64,000 nucleotides of DNA from Trametopsis cervina (taxonomy: Eukaryota; Basidiomycota; Agaricomycetes; Polyporales; Irpicaceae), in assembly GCA_022385755.1 (NCBI GenBank), contig MU278360.1, positions 155,692 to 219,691 on the forward strand, given 5' to 3'. Positions 22,331 through 32,569 of this stretch are shown piece by piece. A program made the position numbers and the translations under genes. Below the pieces are notes generated by a model. The model was not told the DNA's origin. It worked only from the letters and a program-made list of their open reading frames with translations, and searched no databases. The number at the start of each line of letters is the position of its first letter. Position 1 is the first letter of the stretch.

Positions 22331-24216
22331 CTAGAACAAGGCATCGTACCGTTTCAGGCACGAATACCACTCATAGTCAAAGTTTTCCGAGGGCGAACAC
22401 CAACATTTGCCCTTCTTGTGCGACTCTCCCTGGGGACAATGTTGGAAGGGGTTGTGTTTGTAGCCTGTATATCAGTAAATACTGAGTCAGTGGCTAACGC
22501 ATTGAGGTGTGTGTAAGCAACTCGGACTGACCAATGTCGTTGAAGAAGTGGATCTGTTCCTTCTTAGCGAATAGCGCTGCTCCGATACTATGAACCGGCG
22601 CGTCTCCCCATCGCTATAGCAGAGAGTCAGCGGAGCTATCGCCGCTGTGTAGAAAAAAACTGACCTCGTAGTAGAATCCACCCTTGCTGTCCAGGAAATC
22701 AAAGAACTTCATGTACTGCTCCCCTCGCCAGAAGTCAAGATCGCCGATCTCAAAGTTACTCCAGACTGGGAGGTTCCAGTTCAGTCAAATGAGTATTGCT
22801 AAAGGTTGGTGAGCTTACAGTGGCAGCGGTTATATGTGTTCCCTCCGTCGTCTGAGATGAAGTTCATGGCATTGCCATCCTCAACTAGCTCAGGGTTCTT
22901 GTCGATGAATTCTGGCGAGGACATTATCAGAACGGTCAACTGATGCGTTGGGGATTCAGTCAATTACCTCTGACAGCATTCCACAAAGTCGGAATAGTGG
23001 CTTCGTACTCGTATAGTGAGATGGTAAAGCCTACAGGGAGTCAGTTGGACGTCCTGACGGCCTATTAATGTGGCTCACCGTAGACTTTCTTTTGGTCTTG
23101 CATAATCAGGAACGGCTATGAAACCCTGGTGAATGTTATTCTCGGTGCGCGTGGAGGGTTAGGCTCACATCGTAGTCAATGTCGCAATAGAACGTGACGT
23201 CTGGCCTTCATAGAAGACATAAGGATCATTTGTCTCCAGTGTTGAACGGGACTTACTCAATTCTCCAGTAGTACTTGTAATTTTGGAGCATTGGGTGACG
23301 GAAGAAGAACTACAGCCGAGCCGAGTGTTTAGCGAAGTAGCCTCAGCGCCGTGGAAAGATACTCACGCCTGAATTGTATCGGCACATGTTGCGATATCTG
23401 CCGAGGTGTCAGGATATATGCGAACACGAGAGCACAGGCGACGTACGGGACACTGCCTGAGAGTCGCAATATATGAATACTCCCGCGCCTTATTCATGTA
23501 CTAAGAATAACGTACCTCCATAAATAACCTTGTTCTTCTCCATGTCCTTTCGTGCGGCGCTTGCCTTCTCCTCATCAATCCAGGCTGGTTGGTACCAGTG
23601 CTCTTTCTCAATGAGTCCAAATGAAACAGGTGCATCCGTGAGCTCTGTTACACGTCTGACATCCGCGATTAGTACAAGCCCGACATGACAGCAAAAATCG
23701 GACTCACTGCTTGAATTCTTCACTGAATGGCTCCTCGTTGAGGAACAGATATGGGTAGAGGAATTTCTTGTTGAAGCGGTCCTCTGAACGGCAAAGGTCA
23801 GGGTATGGCGAGAGGGATTACTCGGGGTGCAAGGCGTGCTTACCCATTTGCTTCATGCTTTGGGCAATGCCATTTATGTCGGTGTTACGAGCAAGCAGAA
23901 CAAACGTGGCATTCGCTCGTCGTTGTGTTGGGGGAATGGTAACGGTCGTGTTACGGTAGTAGTCTGCCGGCACCCCCTCTTGGTATGGTGGACTCCCCTT
24001 CGACGCTTCGAGATTGTCCCCTCCCTTTAACTTATTCGTGAGGTTTGTTATTGAGGTCACGCGTCCATAGTCTTCATGCGAGAAACTGAGTATAAAGTGC
24101 AAGCTAATCTGTCATGGCCACTGAGTCGTCAGAGGTGTGGAAACGTTGCTCGCCGTGACTGCGCGACGTACGATGATGCCCAGCACCAGCAAGATGTAAC
24201 GCATAGGCGTCATCAT
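22331..24216 (-). CDS. Alpha-1,2-mannosyltransferase, GT15 (Kre2/Mnt1) family
   Basis: Golgi type II membrane enzyme that adds alpha-1,2-mannose from GDP-mannose to N- or O-linked glycans. The gene is cut into about 14 exons that join to roughly 390 residues. The first exon (24216-24172) and second exon (from 24108) create one signal-anchor segment (YILLVLGII then SLHFILSF). Further on come [53 protein letters not shown] with the EPD metal-binding motif, [48 protein letters not shown] and the Cys-rich end [15 protein letters not shown], all hallmarks of GT15. One exon, 23456-23447, is only 10 nt and is required to rebuild YGGSVPYRN. It converges on Pik1 with 228 bases between stop codons. Which yeast member it equals cannot be decided. 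Confidence 0.93.
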
Positions 24217-25135
24217 CTTGGAAGAATGTGCAAACTCTGTCCGGAGCGACTACCAGTTAGGAGTAGATGAAGTGGTCGTCAAGAGAAATGAGTAGCCGTG
24301 GTGAGTCTGGATACAAGAGTACACCGCGCTCAGGTTGCTGCTGCTATTTCTGTGCAGATGTGGGTAACCCAGAGCGCGCGGTACATCGGCAGTGAGAATC
24401 TATGGCCGGCTGCTATTTACGACTCTGATCCGGCGCATAACTCTATTTCGTGGCGACTCTCTTCAGTTCATTACAACGATGCCGCACTGTATAAGTACAG
24501 TAGCTACACATCCTACGGACGGCCGCATCCCAAGTTGAAACCACAAAATCTTCTCGGGACACAGCATGGGCCATTCCTGGCAGTTTTGGCTCTCCCAGCA
24601 ATCACTGCTGTATGAAATCCACGACACGCGGTGTTCCCAACAAGTATTACCTGCCACTGTCAAGCATAAAACGTTCATGACCGTGATGAGGGGCACTGAT
24701 TATTGATATCGCCGGATGGGGGGCAGCAGATTCTAGATGAGGGTCAAACTCTTCATTCTGCGAGGTGCGCTTTCGAGGGTGTTGCCCCCGTTCAGCGAGA
24801 CGTGTGCTTGTAGGTAGCTTCCTGCCTTACTAACCCCCTCGTTATCAGAACCCAACAAACCTTGAAGTCACAGGTTTGCGCGGCTCGACGTGGCGCAGCA
24901 TTCAATGGACGGAGCCTGTAGGATATCGGTCGAGTCATACCGTGGACCCTCTTCTCAGTTCACACGACGCATAGTATAAGACTGCGGCTCTGTCTCGGGA
25001 GTCTGACGGTGACTGGACCGTCTCTTTCACCCCCCATCCGCTAGCATCAGCAGAGGTGAGTAGTCAATCCTCCTGTTACCCAGTTGCACCATATTCACCA
25101 AGTCCCTTCTACAGCATAAGGAATTCGCAAGAGCA
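24217..25135. other. Divergent intergenic region between GT15 and RdRP genes
   Basis: About 0.9 kb with only short frames. It must contain both promoters. I saw no repeat, tRNA or clear TATA element. Confidence 0.5.
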
Positions 25136-28100
25136 ATGGAACTGTATATCAACAACATCGATCCGTCGGCGACTGTGTATAAATTGAAGCGCGCTATCGC
25201 CCAAGCCCTGCACGGTTCACGGTTCAGGGCTTTCCAGGCAATGCCTATCAACTTCGAGGTTGTCATCTACCCGCAGAATACTGCCGGCCAACTTCGTTCT
25301 GGTGCGCTCACCGTACCAACAAACGAGATTGGCCGCCGTTTTCTGCAGGAGTATACCTATACTATGAAGAAGATCATGATCGGCAACAGGGCTCTGGCAT
25401 TCAAGACCAGTCACAGAGCCCCCCGTCTGGAATTAGTTCAGAAGATTACGATGCTTCCCTATGTTGACCCGCAGGCCCTAGAAGAACGGCAGGCCATCAT
25501 CGAGGAGCTTCGCTCGCGACAGGTGCAAGTGACCGCCATTCAGTTTGGGTGGGAATGTCGTGATGGAGCCTTCTCAATCGAATGGGAGAGACAGGTTGGG
25601 GGACAGCTTATCTTTGATCTCGACAAGAGAGAGTACCGGGTCACGTATGAACTTGACGATGAACGGCGTACTGTCGCGATACGAAGTTCGCAGGTTTCTT
25701 GGGCGGCAATGGGTACCGATGTGTCTGCCGCCAAACCATCCATCTTTTTCTCTTTGTACCATCCCCCGCGCTTTGAAGGTGAAACGCTCACTATCCCGGG
25801 TGGAGTTGTCCACGATAGTCCTCCAGGGCTCCCCCGCTCCCCTTCAAACGCAACGCGACGGCGCCGAAGTGCTCTAGAAGACGATCACATCCCATACGCC
25901 CCCTACACTTCGTTGGCCGTCCGGTTCGTGTGTTCAGAGCTCGATAGGGTTGAGGACCTTGAGTATTTCGCCGAACTAGCTCACATCAGGACCTTCCGGA
26001 CTCATCCGGCCTGCGTACGTCTGGGACTCTTTTCCCCTGCATCGCAAGCCGCCTACGCCACCTTCATCGCCACCCTCCAGTTCGAAGTTGCCTTCCAGGT
26101 TGAGGCTCTAGTACGCAACCATTTGGTGGATTTGCAGGAGCTGCTTAAGCTCCGTAAACACATTGAGTGGATGGTATCCCGCAAGAAGAACGAGTACACC
26201 GCTGCATTCATTCGGCACCTTGGTCTACAGGCTAGGGAGCCGTCCTGGCACAAGACGTCTTCCAAAGATCCTGTTCGCGAGTTATGGATGAAGTGCCGAC
26301 GAGACTTCGAATTTCGCGATACAGTTCAAGAGGTCGAAACCCTAGCGGACACCTTCGCATGTCTCCACGTCGTCATCACTCCAACGAGAATGGTGCTCGA
26401 TGGGCCCTTTCCTGAGAAGAACAATCGCGTCATGCGTCAATACCCCGACAACGTATCGAGCTTCCTCCGAGTCAGTTTCAAGGACGACGATGGACTTCAG
26501 TATCGCATGGATCGGGACGTGGACGACCGCGCTTTCATTCATGAGCGGTTCGGCGGGGTCCTCAACGGCGGCATTCACATCACCAGCCACCACTTCGAGT
26601 TCCTCGCATACTCACAGTCAGGACTGAAGCAACACGCGGTGTGGTTCATGAAGAACTTCGTGAACACGCTCTACGGCAGACGTATTGCCGTCACCCCAGA
26701 TAGCATCATCAACAGCATCGGCATCTTTAACACCATCGAATACGACTCAAAGCTTGTGTACTGCCCGGCAAGGCTAGGAGCAAGGTACTCCCAAGCATTC
26801 ACCGCAACCGAAGCTGCGGTATCGGTGGATGCTGAGGAGATCTTGTTCTTGGCCGACATCCTGGACGATAAAGACCGCTCCTTCACTGAAGGTGTCGGCA
26901 CGGTCTCCCGCGAGTTCGCGATCTATATCTGGGAAGAACTGAAATTGGTCAGTCGCAGACATGCCCGCAACCATCAGTGCGAATACCCTCCAGCGTTCCA
27001 GGTCCGATGTCAAGGTTCGAAAGGAATGTTAAGCGTTGACTATACGCTGCCCGGACGCCAGCTCTGCCTGCGTCGCTCGATGATCAAGTTCGAAGCACCA
27101 CACTCCTCGCACGTCGAGGTCGTCACCGCGTTCACCTCCCCGGGCAAGTTCTATCTGAACCGCCCTCTCGTCATGATGCTGGAGGGCCTCGAGATTGCTG
27201 GAGGCTACGAGATTCTCAAGGAGCTACAGGCGGTGGTCATTGCTCATACGAAAGAGGCTTACACGGGCCTTGACAAGGCGGCACGTCTGTTCGAGAGCTA
27301 CGGCGTAGGAAGCTCTTTCAAGCTCGCCTCCGTGTTTCTAGGTCTCGACAAGCTAGGCATCCGTCCCCGACACCACCCGCTCTTCGGCCAGTTAATTGAC
27401 CTCGCCGTTCACCATGTCCTCCGTGAACTCAAGTACCACGCTCGCATCCCCGTTCCAGACGGATGGACTCTTCCTGGCGTTGCGGACATCCATGGGTACT
27501 TACAGGAAGGTGAAATCTTTGCGTGTATTACCAGCAACGACGGGAGCGAGCCACATTATCTTGAGGGTCCTACCATGGTGTTCAGATCTCCAACCTCTGC
27601 TCCGGGTGATATCCAGGTTGTAACTGCCATTGGCAAGCCTCCCCCACAGTCTCCCTTCTTCTTGGAGCCGCTACGCAATACGGTTGTGTTCGCCACCAAA
27701 GGTATCGTCATCCGTGGTTGTTGGTTGTCCATGTATCTGACCTCGTATCAGGTGCCCGTCCTTTGGCATCTTGCCTCGCTGGCGGTGACCTTGACGGTGA
27801 GTCTGCAACTTGCGTCAAGATCCAACTCACTGAGATACCGGTTTGTCCGCGACGGGGTTTTAGGCGACGTGTTTGTCTGTTGCACCCTGGAAAAGATGCT
27901 CCCTACAGTGACGTACGATCCAGCCGAGTACGCTCCAGGCGAGAAGCGCATACTTGACAGACCGAGTACGCGCCAGGATATCGCCAACTTTGTTACCGAG
28001 TATTTATACTCTGATGTACGTAGTTTCCCTGCACATACGGATGCGCCTCCGAACACAGATTTACTGGCTTGCAGAACATAGGCCTGATCGCCAGTGCATG

Positions 28101-28953
28101 GCTGTTGAGGGCCGATTCCAGCGACAAGGGAATCCACGATCCAGATTGCCTTACGCTCGCACAACTTCACAGCGACGCGGTCGACTATGCGAAGACGGGC
28201 AAGCCAGTGCCCCTGCAGAGCATCCCACGGAACAATAGCTCAATCAAACCTGACTGGAGCCGTCCCGAGCTCGCCGTCGGAGACAACACAAAGCTATTTT
28301 ACGAGAGCCAGCGGTGGCTTGGGCAGCTGTTCCGCGAGATCAAACTGCCCGAACCGCGCATGCCGCGCCCGTTCACGTCTAGGAATCATGACATCACCCT
28401 CGACGCCGTCATCGAGGCATTCCGCACCAATGTGATCTTCACAAGCAAGCAGAGCGATGGAATTATCATCAAGGCTATGCGCGAAAAGGTCGGCGAGTTC
28501 ACCTCGCTGTGGAAGCACTCGAAGACGCACGTGAAAGAACTCTGGACCATATTCCACGAATTCGCCTTCGAGCTGCGCACGATCTGCGCATCGAGTACGA
28601 TGTCGACGTCCCGTTCCGCCATGCTCACTGAAGAGGAGGCATTGGTAGGCACGATTGCCGCGAAGTCCAGTCTCCCGCGCAGGCGCAAGGAACTCGTGGC
28701 TTATCTTCGCGAACAAACCACACACCTCTCTGACCGCACAGCGCGACAAGTCTCGGGACCTGACCGCAAGGGAGAGGACGATACCAAAGAACATGCCGAA
28801 CTGGCCTTGAAACGCGCTTGGGTCGCATTTGGTATCGGTATCATTTTCCGTCGGGCTGAGTACTTTGGTTCTCTTACTTTCTTCATTGTTGCTTTGGCCG
28901 AGATATTCGACGCGCTCAAGCGCCTCGAATATTTATCAAGCATCCACCCTTGA
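25136..28953 (+). CDS. Cellular RNA-dependent RNA polymerase (QDE-1/RDR family)
   Basis: Makes complementary RNA on aberrant or target RNA to feed Dicer-based silencing (quelling-type small RNAs). Four exons (25136-27701, 27752-27796, 27864-28015, 28075-28953) give about 1213 residues, a normal length. The N-terminus MELYINNIDPSATVYKLKRA matches the family start, with an RRM-like fold. The double-psi beta-barrel catalytic region has the motif DLDGD (in AGGDLDGD, near residue 868). It is assembled only after removal of the intron 27797-27863, because the last Gly codon is split. Downstream are YDPAEYAPGEKRILDRPS and NIGLIASAWLLRAD, also family motifs, and a helical C-terminal part (YESQRWLGQLFREI). 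Introns 2 and 3 together remove 117 nt, so the unspliced frame stays open while hiding the active site. All three catalytic Asp are present. This is a host gene, not a viral polymerase. Confidence 0.95.
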
Positions 28954-29513
28954 ATATCGTGTAGTCTCTGATACGCCCCCCCTCCCAAATTATGCTGTAG
29001 TTAGGCTTTCCTGGAATAGTTGCGCTCCAAGATGGATGGATATGTGAACAAACATGGATGCGCGTATATACGTCGAGAAAAATGTGCAGACTGTTGCAGA
29101 AATATATCATAGCGAGAAACGGAACTGATCCACGTAGAGAAACAACAGAAAACGAGGCAAAGTCGATATATGTATGTCAAATACACAGTCGAGGCAAAGG
29201 ACGAAGGCTGAGACATGCCACAGCGGTCGGGGGAAGGGAATAAGCACATATGAAGCGCATTTAATGGCCATCCTGAGGCACACCACCGCGAAGCGCACCC
29301 TCTTCGAGACTTCGGTGAGCTTGAAGATCGCGCAACACAGTAGGGTCGACTAGCGTGCAGAATGGACATGCACTGGATCAGTGAGACGATAAAACCAATG
29401 TCAGAAAGTCCGCACCTGGAAGAGCACTTTTCCGCCGCGAGTGCAAATTTGTACCTCCCGGAGAGTGCTCTAAGCCACCTATCTCAGGGAAAGGGCGCTG
29501 CTCACGATTTCAT
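28954..29513. other. Convergent 3' flanks of the RdRP and B56 genes
   Basis: 560 bases between the stop codons of two facing genes, somewhat A/T-richer than the genes. No feature beyond expected 3' untranslated regions. Confidence 0.5.
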
Positions 29514-31762
29514 TCAGACGTCCTGGGGGTATACATAGTTTGTACGACTCACGTCCATACCCGGATCTGCCATCGGTACTCGCTCTATTCCACTCTCGTC
29601 TAGCTCATTCAAAGGTATTTCCGCATCGATCGAAACTGCGTTGAGGTCTATTGATAGATCCACGATGTCGGCTTCGTCCACAGGAGGAGGGGGCGGTGTA
29701 GGCTCGTCTTGCTCGAAGCCTTCGGGAAGTTTACCCTTCGCACGTTCTGCAGCCTTAGCTCGCAGCTGCAACCACTGCTCGTACCGGTCAACGGCGTGCT
29801 GACGCTCGCTACGGTGGTTGTTGAGTAATTGCATCGACTATGACAAGGACAGATTTGCTCACTCGAGTTTCCGCTGTTTGTATTGCTGCATCGCTTCATC
29901 AAACAGCTCAGGGTTAATCTCCATGAACAGCTTCAACGCGTTATAGACCATCGCGTGTATTGTTCTGAAAGCCGCAGTTAGCGGATAACGCTATAGGCCA
30001 GTAGCGAGTGCCTACCTGTTCCAATGCGACCTGGAGTTGGTGTATAGGGCCGGGAAGACAATTGGAAGGATAACGGCAAGGTTGTCGCTCATTAGGTTCA
30101 CGATATACTCGTTGTTCCAGTACAACAGCGCCCGCTCCGCCACTTGGAAGTGTTGGCTGTTGATGCATCTAGCAAGCTGCTGGAACAAGGGAACCTGGAT
30201 CTTCTGGAACTCAGCGGGATCGATCACGTCAAGAACCTCCTCCATTTCGCTGAGGAACATGACTTCCTTGGGCGAGTTCACCTTTGGCCAGAACTTCAGT
30301 AGGCCCATAACAACGTCTTCCGCTAGAGCTGCGTCCTTCTCCAAAAACTGCACCACGCAATACGCGAGTTGTGGGTGATACATGGACAAGCTCTTGACCT
30401 TGTGCAACGGAAGGAGAACACGCATGAGGAAGGTCTTGTGCTCCTCCTTCAGCGGTAAGGCAAAGCCGTTGATGATGGAACCCAAGATTTCGAGGAGTTC
30501 GGCGATGCCGTTATGCCTCTCGGTTTCATAAATGAAGTGGAAGAAAACGTTGTTGATGCTTCGCCGAATCGGTGCGCGGAGGTTAAGGAATTTCCCGTAT
30601 ATCCTATGCAGCGTGGTCTTGAGGAAATCTCGCTCTCGAGGATCTTCCGAGTCAAAGAGTTCGAGTAGGTTGAGAACAAAGCTCTGGTCAATGTGGCGTT
30701 TCGCGAGGTTCGTATTGAATTCCGGACTTTCGACGAATCGTAGGAAAAATTCGTAGACGATCTTCAGGTGTGGCCATGCCAGTTCTAAAACAGGCTCGTC
30801 TTCTTCGGGGTCGTATGCATCCCCTGTGGGATTGACAGGTGGGGGTATCGAACGAAAGAGGTTGGTTGCGAACTGGATGAGCGGATGTACGGTCAGGCTT
30901 ACACGAACCTCATGACGTGGGAAGACATACCATCTTGACAACCTCGGGGTATATATTATCAGTAATAACATCGCGTTGTGTTGTTATGTACTCCAGCATT
31001 TCATGTAGAGTCTGTGTCTTGATTTGTTTTCCCTTGAGTTCTGCGTTGGTATCATTGAAGTCAAACAGGACAGCGCATTGGTGCAGCTTCCTGATGAATA
31101 GCTGTGGGCGTTCGTCCGGAGGGGTTTCTACAAGGAGGGTAAGTGAGTCCGTTGGGTGCGGACAGGTGGCACTTACCCAAGAACGGAGGCAATTTCTCAA
31201 TCTCTACCTTCTCTGTAACCACAAACCTGCTGCTACGCTGCTTGCGCGGGGGCTTTCCTACGATGGGGATAGTATCCTTGGGCCCCGTCCGCAGACGGTT
31301 GAGAGTACTAGACCTAGGCGGGGTGTTTGGCCCTTCGCCTAAGGAGGTTCTTTCAATCGGTTCTGCCTCAGGGCTAACAACGACGATAGGCGGCGCCGGA
31401 GAAGCCCTATCGGGAGCTGGATATGCTCGTTGCGGAGCGCTGGATCCCAGAGACGAAGAGGACACCGATCGGCGAGATGAGAGGGAGCCATTACTACTCG
31501 GTAACGAGTGGTTGCTGCTGTTGTTGGCTAGATTGCTGAGGCTGGCGACGGCCGTTGCAGGTTGTGGAAGAGGCTTGTTGGAGTTCGGAGGAGGGGGAGG
31601 GGGAGCAGCGGCAGCCGCTGCAGCAGCCTTAGATTCCTTTGTTTTGGAGGAGGAGGACTCCTGCGATTTCGATCTGCTAAGCTGTTGGACACTGTCAGAA
31701 AGCGCGTGAGGGATATTAGACGACATAAATGGACTGACCAGAGTCTTCTTGAGCCCTTTCAT
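29514..31762 (-). CDS. RTS1: PP2A regulatory subunit B56 (Rts1 type)
   Basis: Targets protein phosphatase 2A to substrates in stress signalling, cell-cycle control and centromere protection. Five exons (31762-31177, 31127-30931, 30872-30016, 29964-29863, 29808-29514) join to about 678 residues. The first 170 residues are low-complexity (Ser runs, an alanine run followed by a proline run, PRKQRSSRF). The B56 HEAT-like core follows: [112 protein letters not shown] and [17 protein letters not shown]. The C-terminal tail is acidic, with a five-proline run. The last bases could hide one more tiny intron (MD then GTGAGT ... CCCCAG), which would shorten the tail by about ten residues; the unspliced end is reported. 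Upstream lies a tRNA gene, read the other way. Confidence 0.95.
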
Positions 31763-32174
31763 GGCTTCCAGCAAACGATAACTTTGAGTCTGACTAGATG
31801 TTATAAAACAGAGAGGCGACGGTGGATAGAGGAGAAGTCGACGTCCACCGACGCTGCGAGAGAATCGATGAACCTTTGAGTTCGAGAGCGAGGACAGCGC
31901 TACGACGCCGACGCCGTGCGTGACATACCCGTGACAGATTGTGACAGAATTCAATACTGTAATGCGAGTAAATCGAGTTCTTTGCCTTGAACAGCTCAAC
32001 GTGTGATGCTTGGCATCTGCCACAAAACCCTGCTAGATTATGCTACGAAGGCAACCGGGTTTCATACTTCAATTGCAGACGGATTACACGCACAAATGAG
32101 AAAATCGGCACCGAGGATTTACTGCATTGAGCTTGAAGTGCTTCATAGATGCCCTTAACTCACGCGATATCCAT
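31763..32174. other. B56 promoter region
   Basis: About 0.4 kb between the B56 start codon and the tRNA-Gln gene. The B56 frame stays partly open upstream of the chosen Met, but that part lacks conserved sequence and I treat it as leader. Confidence 0.4.
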
Positions 32175-32255
32175 GGCACTATAGTGTAGGGGTTATCACT
32201 CAGGATTTTGATCTTAGGATTTCCTGAAACCCAGGTTCGAACCCTGGTAGTGCCT
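32175..32255 (+). tRNA. tRNA-Gln (anticodon UUG), with a 9-nt intron
   Basis: Acceptor stem GGCACTA/TAGTGCC, D stem GTGT/TCAC with loop AGGGGTTA (one non-Watson-Crick G-T pair), anticodon stem CAGGA/TCCTG, T arm CCAGG-TTCGAAC-CCTGG, discriminator T. The loop reads TT TTG A, then nine extra bases (TCTTAGGAT), then T, giving a 72-nt mature tRNA. The TATAGTGTAG and GTTATCACT pieces closely resemble yeast tRNA-Gln. Confidence 0.93.
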
Positions 32256-32569
32256 AAGCATTTTATCCATGCCAATCCTTGGTCGTATCCTTGCAGAGGA
32301 TTGGTGGCAAGGGGTAGTTTTTGCAGAGCGCAATGGCTTCATCTACGAGTGAGCTTGTATGCTTTCATCTGCTTATGCTTTGTCTTAGATTTCGTAGGCT
32401 CGCGCCGATGAGCGCTTGCGGGACGCGACTCGAAGTGCCCAATCGCATTCAAGTTGCGCCACCACTTAGTCCTCTCACCAAGACATCCGAGCGCGATACA
32501 ACCCACGGGATTCTACATGCTCAACCGTCTTGTACCTGCAAGAGAGGCTAGCTGAACGAGTTGCCATCC
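32256..32569. other. Spacer between tRNA-Gln and Vps54, Vps54 promoter
   Basis: 314 bases. A possible upstream ATG at 32331 opens only a short frame. Nothing else recognised. Confidence 0.4.

Noticed and set aside
24298..24615. Plus-strand frame of 105 codons between the GT15 and RdRP genes
   Set aside because: No start context, conserved motif or joinable neighbouring exon; it lies in a divergent promoter region.
28294..28794. Minus-strand frame of 166 codons opposite the last RdRP exon
   Set aside because: Antisense to a conserved RdRP exon, with composition explained by the sense codons.
25136..28953. Idea that the RNA-dependent RNA polymerase is an integrated viral gene or catalytically dead
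   Set aside because: It has spliceosomal introns, the DLDGD motif and other motifs of the cellular RDR family, unrelated to viral RdRPs; the motif is restored by splicing.
31143..31709. Plus-strand frame of 188 codons with Gly and Ala runs
   Set aside because: It is the complement of the low-complexity Ser, Pro and Ala runs at the B56 N-terminus.
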